64,000 nucleotides of DNA from Fibrobacteria bacterium (GCA_025360005.1 JANYDA010000030.1:62001-126000); one strand, 5' to 3'. Numbered from the stretch's first letter, positions 36,102 through 45,830 are shown. The notes: generated by a model not told the origin, from the letters alone. Program-made: numbers and translations.

Positions 36102-37546
36102 ACGGTCTCCTTGGCGATCCCTTTGGGACCGGCGGCATAGGCGAATACGACCCTGGAATCCGCCACCTTGCCTTCGATGGCGGCCGCAGCGGCCATGGCC
36201 GGGCTCATTAGCAGGGTCCGTCCGGAAGAGGATCCCTGCCTGCCCTTGAAATTGCGGTTCGAGGTGGACGCGCAGATTTGCCGGCCCTCGAGTTTATCGG
36301 GATTCATGGCCAGGCACATGGAGCAGCCGGGCTCGCGCCATTGGAAGCCCGCGGTCTTGAATACCTCCGGAAGCCCCAGGGCCACCGCCTGGCGTTGCAC
36401 TTCCATGGAGCCGGGTACCACCAGGGCCTTTACCTTGGGTGAAACCTTGCGGCCGGCCACCAGGCGCGCCACCTCCTGCAAATCGGAAAGGCGGCCGTTG
36501 GTGCAGGAGCCTATGAAGACCACGTCCACGGGGATGCCTACCATGGTTTGTCCCGCTTCCAGGGACATGTATTCCATCGCCTCGCGGATGAGCGGACGTT
36601 CGTCCGAAGGGAAGGCGTCCACGGCGGGTATGGCCCCCGTTACGGGCAAGGACTGAGCCGGAGTGATGCCCCAGGTAACGAATGGCTCCAAGGCCGAGCC
36701 GTCGAGCTCCACCACGTCATCGAAGCTGGCGTCCGCATCCGAGGCGATGCTCTTCCAGTAGGCCAGGGCCCTGTCCCATGCCTCGCCCGTGGGCGAGAAT
36801 TTACGGCCCTTGAGGTAGGCGAAGGTTTTCTCGTCCGGATTGACGTAGCCGATGCGCGCGCCGCCCTCGATGGACATGTTGCAAAGGGTCATGCGCTCTT
36901 CCATCGAGAACGCGGAGATGACCGGGCCGGCGTATTCGTAAGCGTAGCCCACGCCGCCGTTAACGCCCAGCTTGTTGATGATGGCCAGGATGACGTCCTT
37001 GGCATAGACGCCCGGACGTAACGCCCCGGTTACGTTGATGCGTCTGACCTTGAGCTTGGACATGCTCATGGTCTGGGTGGCCAGGATATCGGCCACCTGG
37101 GAGGTCCCTATTCCAAAGGCCAGGGAGCCGAAAGCGCCGTGCGTGGAGGTATGGCTGTCCCCGCAGGCGATGGTCTGCCCAGGCTGGGTCAGGCCCATTT
37201 CGGGTCCGATGATATGGACCACGCCCTGGTTGCCGGAGCCTTCGCCGAAGAAAGTGATGCCGTTGGACTTGGTATTGTCCTCGATGGCCACCAGCATCTC
37301 TTCCGCCAGGGTATCCCGGAGGGGGCGTTGGCGTTCGCGGGATTCGGTGGGAATGATATGATCCACGGTCGCGAAGGTGCGCTCCGGAGACCGGACCTTG
37401 AGACCGCGCTGCTTAAGCAGGGAGAAGGCCTGCGGGGAGGTCACCTCATGAATGAGGTGCAGTCCTATGAAAAGCTGGTACTGGCCGGAAGACAATTGCC
37501 CCACGGAATGCTTGTCGAAGACCTTGTGGTAGAGGTTTTTACCCAT
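36098..37546 (-). CDS. leuC: 3-isopropylmalate dehydratase large subunit
   Basis: 482 residues, slightly above the usual ~466. The three [4Fe-4S] cysteines are present, one in '[14 protein letters not shown]' (near 347) and two in '[12 protein letters not shown]' (near 407 and 410). '[20 protein letters not shown]' is the aconitase-family substrate block. It forms the catalytic part of isopropylmalate isomerase with LeuD encoded directly downstream. Confidence 0.96.
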   Translation of the reverse strand: MGKNLYHKVFDKHSVGQLSSGQYQLFIGLHLIHEVTSPQAFSLLKQRGLKVRSPERTFATVDHIIPTESRERQRPLRDTLAEEMLVAIEDNTKSNGITFFGEGSGNQGVVHIIGPEMGLTQPGQTIACGDSHTSTHGAFGSLAFGIGTSQVADILATQTMSMSKLKVRRINVTGALRPGVYAKDVILAIINKLGVNGGVGYAYEYAGPVISAFSMEERMTLCNMSIEGGARIGYVNPDEKTFAYLKGRKFSPTGEAWDRALAYWKSIASDADASFDDVVELDGSALEPFVTWGITPAQSLPVTGAIPAVDAFPSDERPLIREAMEYMSLEAGQTMVGIPVDVVFIGSCTNGRLSDLQEVARLVAGRKVSPKVKALVVPGSMEVQRQAVALGLPEVFKTAGFQWREPGCSMCLAMNPDKLEGRQICASTSNRNFKGRQGSSSGRTLLMSPAMAAAAAIEGKVADSRVVFAYAAGPKGIAKETV

Positions 37547-37578
37547 GTTCAGGTTTCCAATGGTTGAATAAAAATGCC

Positions 37579-37609
37579 GGGGTCAGGGCTTTGGGTAAGA
37601 CCTAACCCC
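37579..37609. repeat. REP-like palindrome (GGGGTCAGG...CCTAACCCC)
   Basis: A 13-bp stem with two mismatches and a TGGGT loop fills most of the 90-bp gap upstream of leuC. The GGGGTCAGG-type ends with an AAGACCT inner arm resemble palindromes associated with REP-type tyrosine transposases. The stretch after it (TTCTTC) is too weak for a clear terminator. Confidence 0.5.
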
Positions 37610-37636
37610 TTCTTCAATTGTAATAAATCCCTGCAG

Positions 37637-38170
37637 TCATCCCGCAGGGGCCAGGGCAGACAGGACCATGCGCTCCAGCTCATCTTCCGGCTGCAAGCCC
37701 TGGAGCTTTTCCCTAATCAGCCCATCGCTGCCCACGATGAATGAAGTGGGGAGGGCCACGATGCCGCCGAACTGCTTCATAATCTCTTCATTCCCGATCA
37801 GGACCGGGTAATTGATGCCGAAGTCCCGGATGATGGCTTTAACTTTTTGCCCTTCCGGGTCATCCACGTTGATGGAAACGACCCGGAAATTCCGATCCTT
37901 GTACTTCTGATGCAGCTTCATCAGGGAGGGAACCTCCATCAAACAAGGCTGGCACCATGTTGCCCAAAAAACCAGCAGGGTCACTGCCTTATCGTCTCCA
38001 GCCAAGGTGAAGGACTCGCCGGAATAGCTTTTTAAGGTCACGGTAGGCACTTTTCCGCTGATCGGCCGTTTCTCTTGGCAAGCAATCATCAGCAGGGCCG
38101 CCGCGGAAAGGCTGATTGCGGAGGTTAGAAATCGGGAAATGGTAAAGAAGCGGTAAACCGACTTTTGCAA
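37637..38170 (-). CDS. TlpA/ResA-like thioredoxin-fold lipoprotein
   Basis: 177 residues. A long hydrophobic N-terminus ends in the lipobox LMIAC, so the protein should be anchored at a membrane and face the periplasm. The redox motif is 'FWATWCQPCLMEVPSL' with Trp-Cys-Gln-Pro-Cys, and the cis-Pro loop is 'ALPTSFIVGSDG'. It probably keeps cytochrome or other exported thiols reduced. It is divergent from pilB. Confidence 0.85.
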   Translation of the reverse strand: MQKSVYRFFTISRFLTSAISLSAAALLMIACQEKRPISGKVPTVTLKSYSGESFTLAGDDKAVTLLVFWATWCQPCLMEVPSLMKLHQKYKDRNFRVVSINVDDPEGQKVKAIIRDFGINYPVLIGNEEIMKQFGGIVALPTSFIVGSDGLIREKLQGLQPEDELERMVLSALAPAG

Positions 38171-38283
38171 ATGGATTCCCGGTGTGGATTCTCTGGGTGG
38201 ATGTGGATTACAATATACACAAAAAACGTCAAAAAAAGCTCTTGGGGAACCGGCTTCCCCACCTCAGAAAGGCTCCGCTTCTT

Positions 38284-39981
38284 TTGTCAGAAAAATTAGG
38301 CGAAATACTCCTACGCGATGGCGTGGTCAGCCAGGACCAATTACAGAATGCCCTGAGAGGGCAAATTGAAAATGGGCTCAGCCTGGGAGAGAACCTGGTG
38401 GCGGTCGGGGCCATTGCCTCCGTGGACGATATCGTTTGGCAATTGGCCGCCCAGATCAATACCCAGGTGGTCAATCTCAGCGAGATGGAGTTGCCGGCCA
38501 ACATCGTTTCCCTGATCCCGGAGGAAATGGCGATCAAGTACGGGGTGATCCCGGTGCAAAAGGAAGAGCGCATCATCCATGTGGTCATCGGCGATCCCAA
38601 GAACGTTTTCGTGGTGGATGCCATCAAATTCCTCACCGGATGCAATGTCCGCATCTGGATGGCTCCCGAATCCCAGGTCAAGAAAGCCATCGAGAAATAT
38701 TACGTCTCGTCCGTCAGCACCACCGGCTTCGACGGCATTCTCCAGGATGTGGAAGACAGCAACCTGGAAATCGTGCAGGACACCGCTGACGATGAGGGCT
38801 CCGCCGACTACAACCTGATGGAGGCTCCGCTGGTGCGCCTGGTGAACAAGGTCTTGAGCGATGCGGTCAAGATCCGTGCTTCGGACATACATATCGAAAC
38901 CTACGAGAAAACCGTGCGCGTGCGTTACCGCTTGGACGGAACCTTGATCGAACAGACCACTTTGCCTTACAAGCTGAAAGGCGCCATCGTATCGCGCCTG
39001 AAAATCATGGCCAATCTGGACATCGCCGAGCGCCGCCTGCCGCAGGATGGCCGCATCAAGATGTCCTACGGGATGAAGAAAATCGATTTGCGCGTAAGCG
39101 TGTTGCCCACCATCTGGGGCGAAAAGGTGGTGATGCGTATCCTGGATCAGACCAACCTGAACCTGGATATGAGTAAGATGGGCTTCTCCGCCAAGAGTCT
39201 GCAGGATTTCCAGGAATCGCTCAACTCGCCTTTCGGCATGATATTGGTCACGGGACCGACCGGATCGGGGAAGTCGACCACGCTGTATTCCGCTCTCTCC
39301 TCGGTGAACACTTCCGATACCAATATCATGACCGCGGAAGATCCCGTGGAATACAACCTGGAAGGCATCAACCAAGTAGCCGTGAACGGCGATATCGGGC
39401 TGACATTCGCGGCCGCGCTGAAATCCTTCCTGCGCCAGGATCCGGATATAATCATGGTGGGCGAGATCCGCGATCTGGAAACCGCCCAGATTGCCACCAA
39501 GGCGGCGCTCACTGGGCATTTGGTGCTGAGCACCTTGCATACCAACGATGCCCCCAGCACCATCACCCGCATGGCGGACATGGGCATCGAGCCTTTTCTC
39601 ATCGCGACCTCGCTGCGGCTGGTGATCGCCCAACGCCTGGTGCGTAAGATATGCAAGGAGTGCAAGGTGGAGGACCACCCGACCTCGGAAGAGTTGCGGT
39701 TGCTGGAAATAAGCGAGCAGGAGGCCAAGACCATTTCCTTTTTCAAGGGAACGGGCTGCACGGTATGCGGCAACACGGGTTTCAAGGGGCGCGTCGCCAT
39801 CCACCAGGTGCTGCCGGTGACCGATTCGATCCGGAAACTGATAGTGGATCGCGCCACTCCCGATGAAATCGAAAAGGTTTCCATCTCGGAAGGCGTGTTG
39901 AACCTGCGCATGAATGCGCTGGAAAAATTGAAAGCCGGAATCACCACCGCCCAAGAGGTTATCAAATCCACCAAGATATGA
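38284..39981 (+). CDS. pilB: Type IV pilus assembly/type II secretion ATPase, PilB/GspE family
   Basis: The frame is open from a GTG at 38182, but family similarity begins at TTG 38284 (MSEKLGEILLRDGVVSQ), so I place the start there; the first 34 codons are doubtful. N-terminal MshEN-type region, then the ATPase core: Walker A 'VTGPTGSGKSTTLYSAL' (near residue 325), Walker B 'PDIIMVGEIRDLETA', His box 'STLHTNDAPS'. The four-cysteine zinc motif of PilB/GspE is present (CKECK ... CTVCGNTGFKGR). It powers pilus extension and is followed by pilT and pilC. Confidence 0.9.
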   Translation: MSEKLGEILLRDGVVSQDQLQNALRGQIENGLSLGENLVAVGAIASVDDIVWQLAAQINTQVVNLSEMELPANIVSLIPEEMAIKYGVIPVQKEERIIHVVIGDPKNVFVVDAIKFLTGCNVRIWMAPESQVKKAIEKYYVSSVSTTGFDGILQDVEDSNLEIVQDTADDEGSADYNLMEAPLVRLVNKVLSDAVKIRASDIHIETYEKTVRVRYRLDGTLIEQTTLPYKLKGAIVSRLKIMANLDIAERRLPQDGRIKMSYGMKKIDLRVSVLPTIWGEKVVMRILDQTNLNLDMSKMGFSAKSLQDFQESLNSPFGMILVTGPTGSGKSTTLYSALSSVNTSDTNIMTAEDPVEYNLEGINQVAVNGDIGLTFAAALKSFLRQDPDIIMVGEIRDLETAQIATKAALTGHLVLSTLHTNDAPSTITRMADMGIEPFLIATSLRLVIAQRLVRKICKECKVEDHPTSEELRLLEISEQEAKTISFFKGTGCTVCGNTGFKGRVAIHQVLPVTDSIRKLIVDRATPDEIEKVSISEGVLNLRMNALEKLKAGITTAQEVIKSTKI

Positions 39982-40051
39982 TATTATCTATTTTGAGAAA
40001 CTTGGGAATCCGCCCCCGCGGGATCCGACTGCCTTTACCCGGAGCCGTGTC

Positions 40052-41119
40052 ATGGTAAGCATTCAGGAGTTGTTGAGCAAAATGGTGGAGATGAGCGCCT
40101 CCGATCTCCATATCACCACCAGCAAACCGCCTTTGTTCCGCGTGCACGGCAACTTGCGGGCCATGATGACCGATCCTCTGGGTCCGGAGGACTGCCTACG
40201 GTTGGCCTATGGCGTAATGAATGAAGGCCAGCGCAAGAATTTCGAAAGCAAGAAGGAATTCGATTTCTCCTTCGGGGTCGCCAACCTGGCCCGTTTCCGC
40301 GCCAACGTGTTCCTGCAAAGAGGCTGCGTAGCCATGGCCATACGTCTCATTCCCTACGAGATCCAGACCCTGGAATCGCTGGGGCTTCCGCGCATCTTTT
40401 CCGATATGATCGATAGGCCCTCCGGCCTGGTGCTGGTCACAGGCCCCACCGGTTCCGGCAAGTCCACTACCTTGGCCGCCATGGTGGACAAACTCAACTC
40501 GGAGTTGGAAGGGCATATCCTCACCGTGGAGGATCCCATCGAATTCGTCCATAAGCACAAGAAATGCATCGTCAATCAGCGCGAAGTGAAATCGGATACG
40601 GAAACCTTCGCCTCCGCCCTGCGGGTGGCCTTGCGCCAGGATCCGGACGTAGTGCTGGTGGGGGAAATGCGCGATACGGAAACCATGGAGGCGGCGCTTT
40701 CCATCGCCGAGACCGGCCATCTCACCTTGGCCACCTTGCATACCAACTCCGCAGCCCAGACCATCAACCGCATCGTGGACGCGTTTCCGGCGGGCGAGAA
40801 GTCCCAGATAAGGACGCAGTTGTCTTTCGTGCTGCAAGGCGTCATCAGCCAATGCCTGGTTCCCAAGATCGGCGGGGGGCGCTGCCTGGCTTGGGAAGTG
40901 ATGGTGATGACGTCCGGAATCCGCGCCATGATCCGGGACGACAAGGTGCACCAGATCCAGAGCTCCATCGAAGCCGGGCAGAAGTTCGGCATGAACACCA
41001 TGAACGCCAAGCTGGTAGAGCTGGTGCAGACCCGGAAGGTGGAACGCACGGACGCATTGTCCCGCTCCCCGGACCCGGAACATTTCGAGCGCCTGCTGGC
41101 GGCGAACTTCAAGAATTAA
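40052..41119 (+). CDS. pilT: Type IV pilus retraction ATPase PilT
   Basis: 355 residues, typical for PilT. Walker A 'TGPTGSGKSTTLAAMVD', Walker B 'PDVVLVGEMRDTETMEAAL', His box 'TLHTNSAAQTINRIVDAFP' and the AIRNLIRE-like C-terminal block here read as 'GIRAMIRDDKVHQIQSSI'. It drives pilus retraction (twitching, DNA uptake). A GGAG lies before the ATG. 70 bp separate it from pilB. Confidence 0.95.
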   Translation: MVSIQELLSKMVEMSASDLHITTSKPPLFRVHGNLRAMMTDPLGPEDCLRLAYGVMNEGQRKNFESKKEFDFSFGVANLARFRANVFLQRGCVAMAIRLIPYEIQTLESLGLPRIFSDMIDRPSGLVLVTGPTGSGKSTTLAAMVDKLNSELEGHILTVEDPIEFVHKHKKCIVNQREVKSDTETFASALRVALRQDPDVVLVGEMRDTETMEAALSIAETGHLTLATLHTNSAAQTINRIVDAFPAGEKSQIRTQLSFVLQGVISQCLVPKIGGGRCLAWEVMVMTSGIRAMIRDDKVHQIQSSIEAGQKFGMNTMNAKLVELVQTRKVERTDALSRSPDPEHFERLLAANFKN

Positions 41120-41144
41120 TCACAGGGTAGAACAAGTAGGTCTC

Positions 41145-42344
41145 ATGTCCAAATGGCTTTACAAGGGTAAGACTGCCCAAGGCAAGGAAGTCGGCGGGGA
41201 AGTCGAGGCTTCCAACAAGGCGGATGCGGAAATCCTGTTGCGCAAAAAGCGCATCCGGGCCTCCAGCATCAAGCGGAAACCCATGGATTGGAAAGTCAAT
41301 ATCGGCGGCGGGGTTCCCTTAAAGGTGATGGCGCGCTTCACGCGGCAATTTTCAGCCATGACTTCGGCGGGCCTCCCCCTGATTCAGTGCTTGGACATCC
41401 TTTCGGAACAAACAGAGCACGAAGTGTTGAAGCAGGCCATCATGCAGGTGGCGGCGGACATCCAGGGCGGCGGCACCCTGGCGGATTCCCTTTCCAAGCA
41501 TAAGAAGATCTTTTCCGAACTCTATTGCCAGATGATCGCGGCGGGCGAAGCGGGCGGCATCCTGGATACCATCCTCTTGCGCTTGGCCGAGTACCAGGAG
41601 AAGGCCGATGCGCTCCGCCGAAAAATCAAAGGGGCCATGACCTACCCCGTCATCGTGGCTATCGTAGCCATGGCCGCGGTCGCCATCCTGATGGTGTTCG
41701 TGGTGCCCATTTTCGCCAATATGTTCACGGAAGGCAATGCCAAGCTGCCGTTGCCTACCCGCATCGTCATGGGCATCAGCGAGTTCATCCGCGGATGGAT
41801 ACTGGTCATCATCGCCGGCATCGGGTTCGGCCTGTTCTCCTTCTTCCGGTATTACAAGACGGACAAGGGTAAGCTCAAGATCGATCAGATCCTCCTCAAA
41901 ACACCCGTGGTCGGGGATCTGGAGCGCAAATCCTGTATCTCGCGCTTTACGCGCACCTTGGGCACCTTGCTCAATTCCGGCGTCTCCATCATCGATGCCC
42001 TGCAGGTGACGGCCAAGACGTCCGGCAATAAGGTATTGGAACTCGGCATCTATAAGACCCTGGAAAGCATTTCCGGCGGCCAGACAATCGCGGATCCCCT
42101 GAAGGCCACCGGGGTTTTCCCTCCCATGGTGATCCAGATGATCGCGGTAGGCGAGCGTACCGGCGGCCTGTCGGAGATGCTCATCAAGATCTCGGATTTC
42201 TACGACGATGAAGTGGACGCCGCGGTAGAAGCCCTGACTTCCATGATCGAACCTCTCGTCATCGTGGTGCTGGGTTCCATCATCGGCGGCGTGCTGGTGG
42301 CCATGTACCTGCCCATGTTCGAGATGGCAGGGACGGTGGGATAA
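41145..42344 (+). CDS. pilC: Type IV pilus inner-membrane platform protein PilC/GspF
   Basis: 399 residues with two copies of the T2SSF domain: 'FTRQFSAMTSAGLPLIQCLD' near residue 65 and 'FTRTLGTLLNSGVSIIDALQ' near 268. Three transmembrane segments are visible (around 168-190, 217-236 and at the C-terminus, 'IVVLGSIIGGVLVAMYLPMF'). It anchors the PilB/PilT motors. Order pilB-pilT-pilC on one strand is the standard T4P arrangement; no pilin gene is in the window. Confidence 0.95.
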   Translation: MSKWLYKGKTAQGKEVGGEVEASNKADAEILLRKKRIRASSIKRKPMDWKVNIGGGVPLKVMARFTRQFSAMTSAGLPLIQCLDILSEQTEHEVLKQAIMQVAADIQGGGTLADSLSKHKKIFSELYCQMIAAGEAGGILDTILLRLAEYQEKADALRRKIKGAMTYPVIVAIVAMAAVAILMVFVVPIFANMFTEGNAKLPLPTRIVMGISEFIRGWILVIIAGIGFGLFSFFRYYKTDKGKLKIDQILLKTPVVGDLERKSCISRFTRTLGTLLNSGVSIIDALQVTAKTSGNKVLELGIYKTLESISGGQTIADPLKATGVFPPMVIQMIAVGERTGGLSEMLIKISDFYDDEVDAAVEALTSMIEPLVIVVLGSIIGGVLVAMYLPMFEMAGTVG

Positions 42345-42355
42345 CCGGGGGGCGC

Positions 42356-44077
42356 GTGACAGACTCCGCTCCTGGCGAGGAGGTTCCGCTCGGGGAAAAA
42401 GCGACCGATACATCGGAGCGTTACGGCGAAGACCTAACGTTTTCCCAGGATGCCGGCCTGGACATCCTGGCGGTGGTGGTCTCCCGCATCGCCATGTTCG
42501 CGGTTCTCTTCTGGACCGCGCTGACCTTCGACAAGGAATCCCTGGCCCGCGGACTGGTGATCATCTACGGCCTTTCCACCATTCTATACCTGGCCACCTG
42601 GGCTTCCTCCAATCGCTCCCGGCAAACATCGCCCGTGGGTTTCCTGCTCTTCTTCCAATTCCTCATCGAAGTCCTGGTGGAAGGGGCGATCTTCTTCTCC
42701 AACGACGGATACCTTTCCGACTACGGCCTGCTTTTTATCCTCACCATCCTCAGCGCGGGATTCTTCTTCCGCTACGTCGGATCCTTTCTGTTGGCGACCC
42801 TGGCCGTCTTGGTATTCGGATACGCGGGCCTTCTCCACTTGGGGCTTCCGGACACGCTCGATATCGAGTTGCCGCGGCTCCTGGTGGAAACGGTGCAGGT
42901 CCGTTTTTTCCTTTACACCACGCTCTTTTTCATGGTGGCACTGCTTTCCTCCCTCTTGTCCGGGCGCTTATGGGCCGCTCGCCGGGAGCTGGAGGGGACG
43001 CAAAGGGACAAGGAACTGTACCAGTTCAGCGCCGAATCGGTGATGAACGATTTGCAGACGGGACTTTTGTTTTTCGACGCGGAAGGCAAGCTCAAGCTTA
43101 AGAACCGATCCAGCGAGGAATGGCTCGGGATGCTTTTGGCGCCCGGCTTGGACCTAAAGGAAACCATGAAGAACCTGCTGCGGGAGGATGTCCTGGATGA
43201 TCTGCGCGAGCAGCGGGAACGGTTTCCCTACACGGAAATGGAAGTGGAGACCGTTTCCCAGGTCCCTTTGCACATCCAGATCAAGACCCTGATGCGGGAC
43301 GGAAAGTATTTCGGCAGCGTGTTCCTGCTGATCGATTTCACCGAAGAGAAGCGTATGGCGCGCACCCTGCTCCGTTCCGAGCGAATGGCGGCCCTGGGCG
43401 CCATGTCCGCCCGTATCGCCCATGAAATCCGCAATCCCTTGGCCAGCATCAGCGGCTCGGCCCAATTGCTTCGGGATGCAGTGCTCCAAAGCGAATCGGA
43501 CCGGAAGCTGGTCAGTCTTATCGTGACCGAATCGGCGCGCCTCAACCGTATCCTCACCGGTATGCTGGACTATGCCAAGGATCGGGCGCCCTCCAACCGC
43601 GAAGTCTCTATCGCCGAGATCTTCAGGAAAATCCAATTCATGCTGGAAAAGGATCCCGCCTTCCATAAGGAACTTGTAAATGTGCGGCAATTTATAGAAA
43701 ATGGGGATATTCGGTTTTTCAGCGATCCTGACATCATCGTACAGGTGCTGTTGAACGTCGTGCTGAACGCCGTGCAGGCATTGCCGGAGGGCCGGGGGAA
43801 CCTGCAATTCGAGGCCAAAACGGAAAGCGGCAAGGTGATCCTGCAAATCGTGGATAGTGGCAAAGGAATGGATAAGGACGAATCGTCCCGGGCTTTTGAG
43901 CCCTTCTATACCAACAAAACCAACGGCACCGGCTTGGGTCTCGCCACTTCATTGCATTATATGCAAGCCTTGGAAGGAAATATTACCTTGAACTCTTCAG
44001 TAGGGGCCGGGACCACCGTTACAATCAACCTGCCCTTCAATCAGCGCGGGATCGGATCGGGGAAGAATGGACATTAA
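42356..44077 (+). CDS. PilS-like membrane sensor histidine kinase
   Basis: 573 residues from GTG 42356. Several membrane helices lie between residues ~35 and 200, then a PAS-like domain ('VMNDLQTGLLFFDAEGKLKL'), HisKA with the phospho-acceptor His356 in 'RIAHEIRNPLASISG', and HATPase_c with N-box 'VLLNVVLNAVQALPEG' and 'GTGLGLATSLHYM'. Position after pilC fits PilS. No pilR-type regulator follows; instead a STAS-domain gene overlaps its end by 11 bp. Confidence 0.85.
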   Translation: MTDSAPGEEVPLGEKATDTSERYGEDLTFSQDAGLDILAVVVSRIAMFAVLFWTALTFDKESLARGLVIIYGLSTILYLATWASSNRSRQTSPVGFLLFFQFLIEVLVEGAIFFSNDGYLSDYGLLFILTILSAGFFFRYVGSFLLATLAVLVFGYAGLLHLGLPDTLDIELPRLLVETVQVRFFLYTTLFFMVALLSSLLSGRLWAARRELEGTQRDKELYQFSAESVMNDLQTGLLFFDAEGKLKLKNRSSEEWLGMLLAPGLDLKETMKNLLREDVLDDLREQRERFPYTEMEVETVSQVPLHIQIKTLMRDGKYFGSVFLLIDFTEEKRMARTLLRSERMAALGAMSARIAHEIRNPLASISGSAQLLRDAVLQSESDRKLVSLIVTESARLNRILTGMLDYAKDRAPSNREVSIAEIFRKIQFMLEKDPAFHKELVNVRQFIENGDIRFFSDPDIIVQVLLNVVLNAVQALPEGRGNLQFEAKTESGKVILQIVDSGKGMDKDESSRAFEPFYTNKTNGTGLGLATSLHYMQALEGNITLNSSVGAGTTVTINLPFNQRGIGSGKNGH

Positions 44078-44396
44078 GTTGCATACCAGCGGCAAATGGC
44101 ATGTGCTCGACATCAGCGGGCACATCAAGGGAAGCGAAGTGAGCCATTTCCGGGCCGCCATCCAAAAGGCGATCGCGGAACAGAAGCTGTTCCTGGTAGC
44201 CAATATGCAGGAGGTAGGTTTCATCGATAGTTCCGGGGTGGGAATGCTTATTACCTGCCACCAGGACTTGAAGGCAGCGGGAGGACAACTGGTTCTGATG
44301 CGCCTGTCCGACGACATCTATGATCTTTTTGAAATGACTTCGATCGATCGGTTGTTCGAGATCGTCGATAATGAAGAGGAACTGGCTTCCCGTTGA
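44067..44396 (+). CDS. STAS-domain anti-sigma factor antagonist (SpoIIAA/RsbV-like)
   Basis: 109 residues, the usual single-domain size. The block 'VGFIDSSGVGMLITCHQDL' holds the conserved Asp-Ser-Ser with the serine that a partner kinase phosphorylates. Such proteins bind anti-sigma kinases and release sigma factors. The gene overlaps the kinase gene by 11 bp and is followed, 99 bp on, by a FlgM gene. Whether it works with that kinase, with FlgM or with an unlinked anti-sigma factor is not shown. Confidence 0.85.
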   Translation: MDIKLHTSGKWHVLDISGHIKGSEVSHFRAAIQKAIAEQKLFLVANMQEVGFIDSSGVGMLITCHQDLKAAGGQLVLMRLSDDIYDLFEMTSIDRLFEIVDNEEELASR

Positions 44397-44446
44397 GTTT
44401 TTTGGGGGGCGGTCAAATCCGATTTAATCTTTTCTTGAAATAATGC

Positions 44447-44474
44447 TTAAGTTCCACTCACCGGAATCCGATAA
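44447..44474 (+). promoter_or_regulatory. Sigma-28-like promoter of flgM
   Basis: TTAAGTTC, 12 bases, then TCCGATAA: close to the FliA consensus (TAAAGTTT, 11 bases, GCCGATAA) apart from one extra spacer base. It ends 21 bp before the flgM ATG. Class 3 control of flgM by the sigma factor it inhibits is a known pattern. Confidence 0.6.
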
Positions 44475-44495
44475 TAAGGAATAGAGGAAGATGGA

Positions 44496-44795
44496 ATGAA
44501 AATCGACAGAATCTCCCAAATATTCGGCATGGACCTCCAAAAGGTCGCCAATGGCGGGAAAAGCCCGGACAAGTCCGAGAAGCCAATCAAAGGCGACTCC
44601 GTCTCCCTGTCCAAGAAGGCAAAGGAACTGTCCTCTTCTTCCACTGAGTCGATTGCCCAGCATATCAACGCCTTGCCGGACGTCCGCGCCGGTAAAGTGC
44701 AGGAAGCCAAGGAAAAAATCGCCTCCGGCTATTTCAACTCGCCGGATTTTGAAGAGAAGCTGGCCGATAAGCTGATGAAGGAATTCGGCTTCTAG
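44496..44795 (+). CDS. flgM: Anti-sigma-28 factor FlgM
   Basis: 99 residues. The FlgM pattern is clear: a disordered N-terminal half with 'GDSVSLSKKAKEL', then the sigma-binding helices 'ALPDVRAGKVQEAKEKIASG' and 'YFNSPDFEEKLADKLMKEF'. It would hold a FliA-type sigma factor inactive until the flagellar hook is finished. GAGGAAG precedes the ATG, a sigma-28-like promoter lies upstream and an intrinsic terminator follows. No fliA is in the window. Confidence 0.88.
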   Translation: MKIDRISQIFGMDLQKVANGGKSPDKSEKPIKGDSVSLSKKAKELSSSSTESIAQHINALPDVRAGKVQEAKEKIASGYFNSPDFEEKLADKLMKEFGF

Positions 44796-44843
44796 AACCC
44801 AGTTCTCCCATCGGCTTGGGCCTATGCTAGACGCCCCATCATG

Positions 44844-44869
44844 AAAACCGGCTCCCGCCGGTTTTTTTT
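44844..44869 (+). terminator. Intrinsic terminator after flgM
   Basis: AAAACCGGC, loop TCCC, GCCGG and eight T's form a textbook Rho-independent terminator 49 bp after the flgM stop. An ATG overlapping it was therefore rejected as the start of the next gene. Confidence 0.92.
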
Positions 44870-44909
44870 ATCCCCAAGCCATGTCCCGGAGTTTTATAAT
44901 CGCTGCGTA

Positions 44910-45824
44910 ATGCCCAAGGCTCCGCTTCCGTTTTTTATCCTCGCCTGCTTGATTGGAACGCTCTCCGGGGGAGAAGGCCGCGAAAAAAGCGCCGGAGATG
45001 CACAGTCCGAATCGCTTCCCAAGGCCGCCCATGCGGCCTCCAACGAAAGCGAGACTACACCCCAACTTGCCCCTAAGCCGGATTCCACTTTCGCGAATGC
45101 ATTGGATTGGAACGACGGGGCCGCGGAAATCCTGGCCTACTCGGTCAAGCGGAACGGCAAGGGAGGGGAGTCGGTAGGCGAGGGCAGGTTGGTAACCGAA
45201 AGGATGATTTCCCATTCCGATGGATCAGCCGATCGCAAGGCCGCCGGAAAAGGGGACACGGAGATCCTGAACGCCCTGCTGATGAATTTCGGGGAAGAAA
45301 ACGGAGCCTTTTTTTCCAGTCAGACCACGGTGAAACTCGCGCGCCATGATAGGCTCCGCCTGCTGAGGCAGGACCAGTCCTTGCAAGCTTGGCCGGGGAC
45401 ATCCTATCGATCCCTGGATTGCCGGGTCACGCCCCCGCGCCTACGGATCTTTTCCAGCGGAGGCGAGGCGCCCAAGGATACCCTGATCGCGCGTTGGCCC
45501 GTGTACACGGAAGCCATGCTGTTCACCTACCTGCGATCGGTACCGTTACGTGTAGGTTACCGGGAGGAGCTGTGGTTCCAGGATTGGGCCGGGGAAGGAC
45601 GATTCGTCGCCGGTCCGCAATTCGCATCCATCACGGTACATTCCAAAACCACCAGCATCCGCGACATGGATACCTGGTATATCACCATGGACAGGGAAGA
45701 CGGCCGCAGGGCGGAGTTCTGGATCTCCTCCACCGGGTTGCACCCCGTTGTGCTCGCCGTTATGGGCGATAGATCGGAATGGACCTTGAAGGGGATATCC
45801 CGTAAAAAATACTGGAGTTGGTGA
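44910..45824 (+). CDS. Exported protein, possibly DUF3108-like
   Basis: 304 residues from ATG 44910 (MPKAPLPFFILACLIGTLSG), which gives a clean signal peptide and avoids the flgM terminator. A Ser/Ala/Glu-rich linker follows (residues ~25-70). The C-terminal half is beta-rich with 'MDTWYITMDREDGRRAEFWI' and 'HPVVLAVMGDRSEWTLKGIS', which recalls the end of DUF3108 envelope proteins. The match is weak. Function unknown. Confidence 0.6.
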   Translation: MPKAPLPFFILACLIGTLSGGEGREKSAGDAQSESLPKAAHAASNESETTPQLAPKPDSTFANALDWNDGAAEILAYSVKRNGKGGESVGEGRLVTERMISHSDGSADRKAAGKGDTEILNALLMNFGEENGAFFSSQTTVKLARHDRLRLLRQDQSLQAWPGTSYRSLDCRVTPPRLRIFSSGGEAPKDTLIARWPVYTEAMLFTYLRSVPLRVGYREELWFQDWAGEGRFVAGPQFASITVHSKTTSIRDMDTWYITMDREDGRRAEFWISSTGLHPVVLAVMGDRSEWTLKGISRKKYWSW

Positions 45825-45830
45825 TTCCCG

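Noticed and set aside
38341-39954. 537-codon open frame on the minus strand
   Set aside because: Antisense to pilB, whose Walker and zinc motifs are intact.
44841-44909. Upstream ATG for the exported protein after flgM
   Set aside because: This ATG lies in the intrinsic terminator of flgM; the later ATG gives a proper signal peptide.
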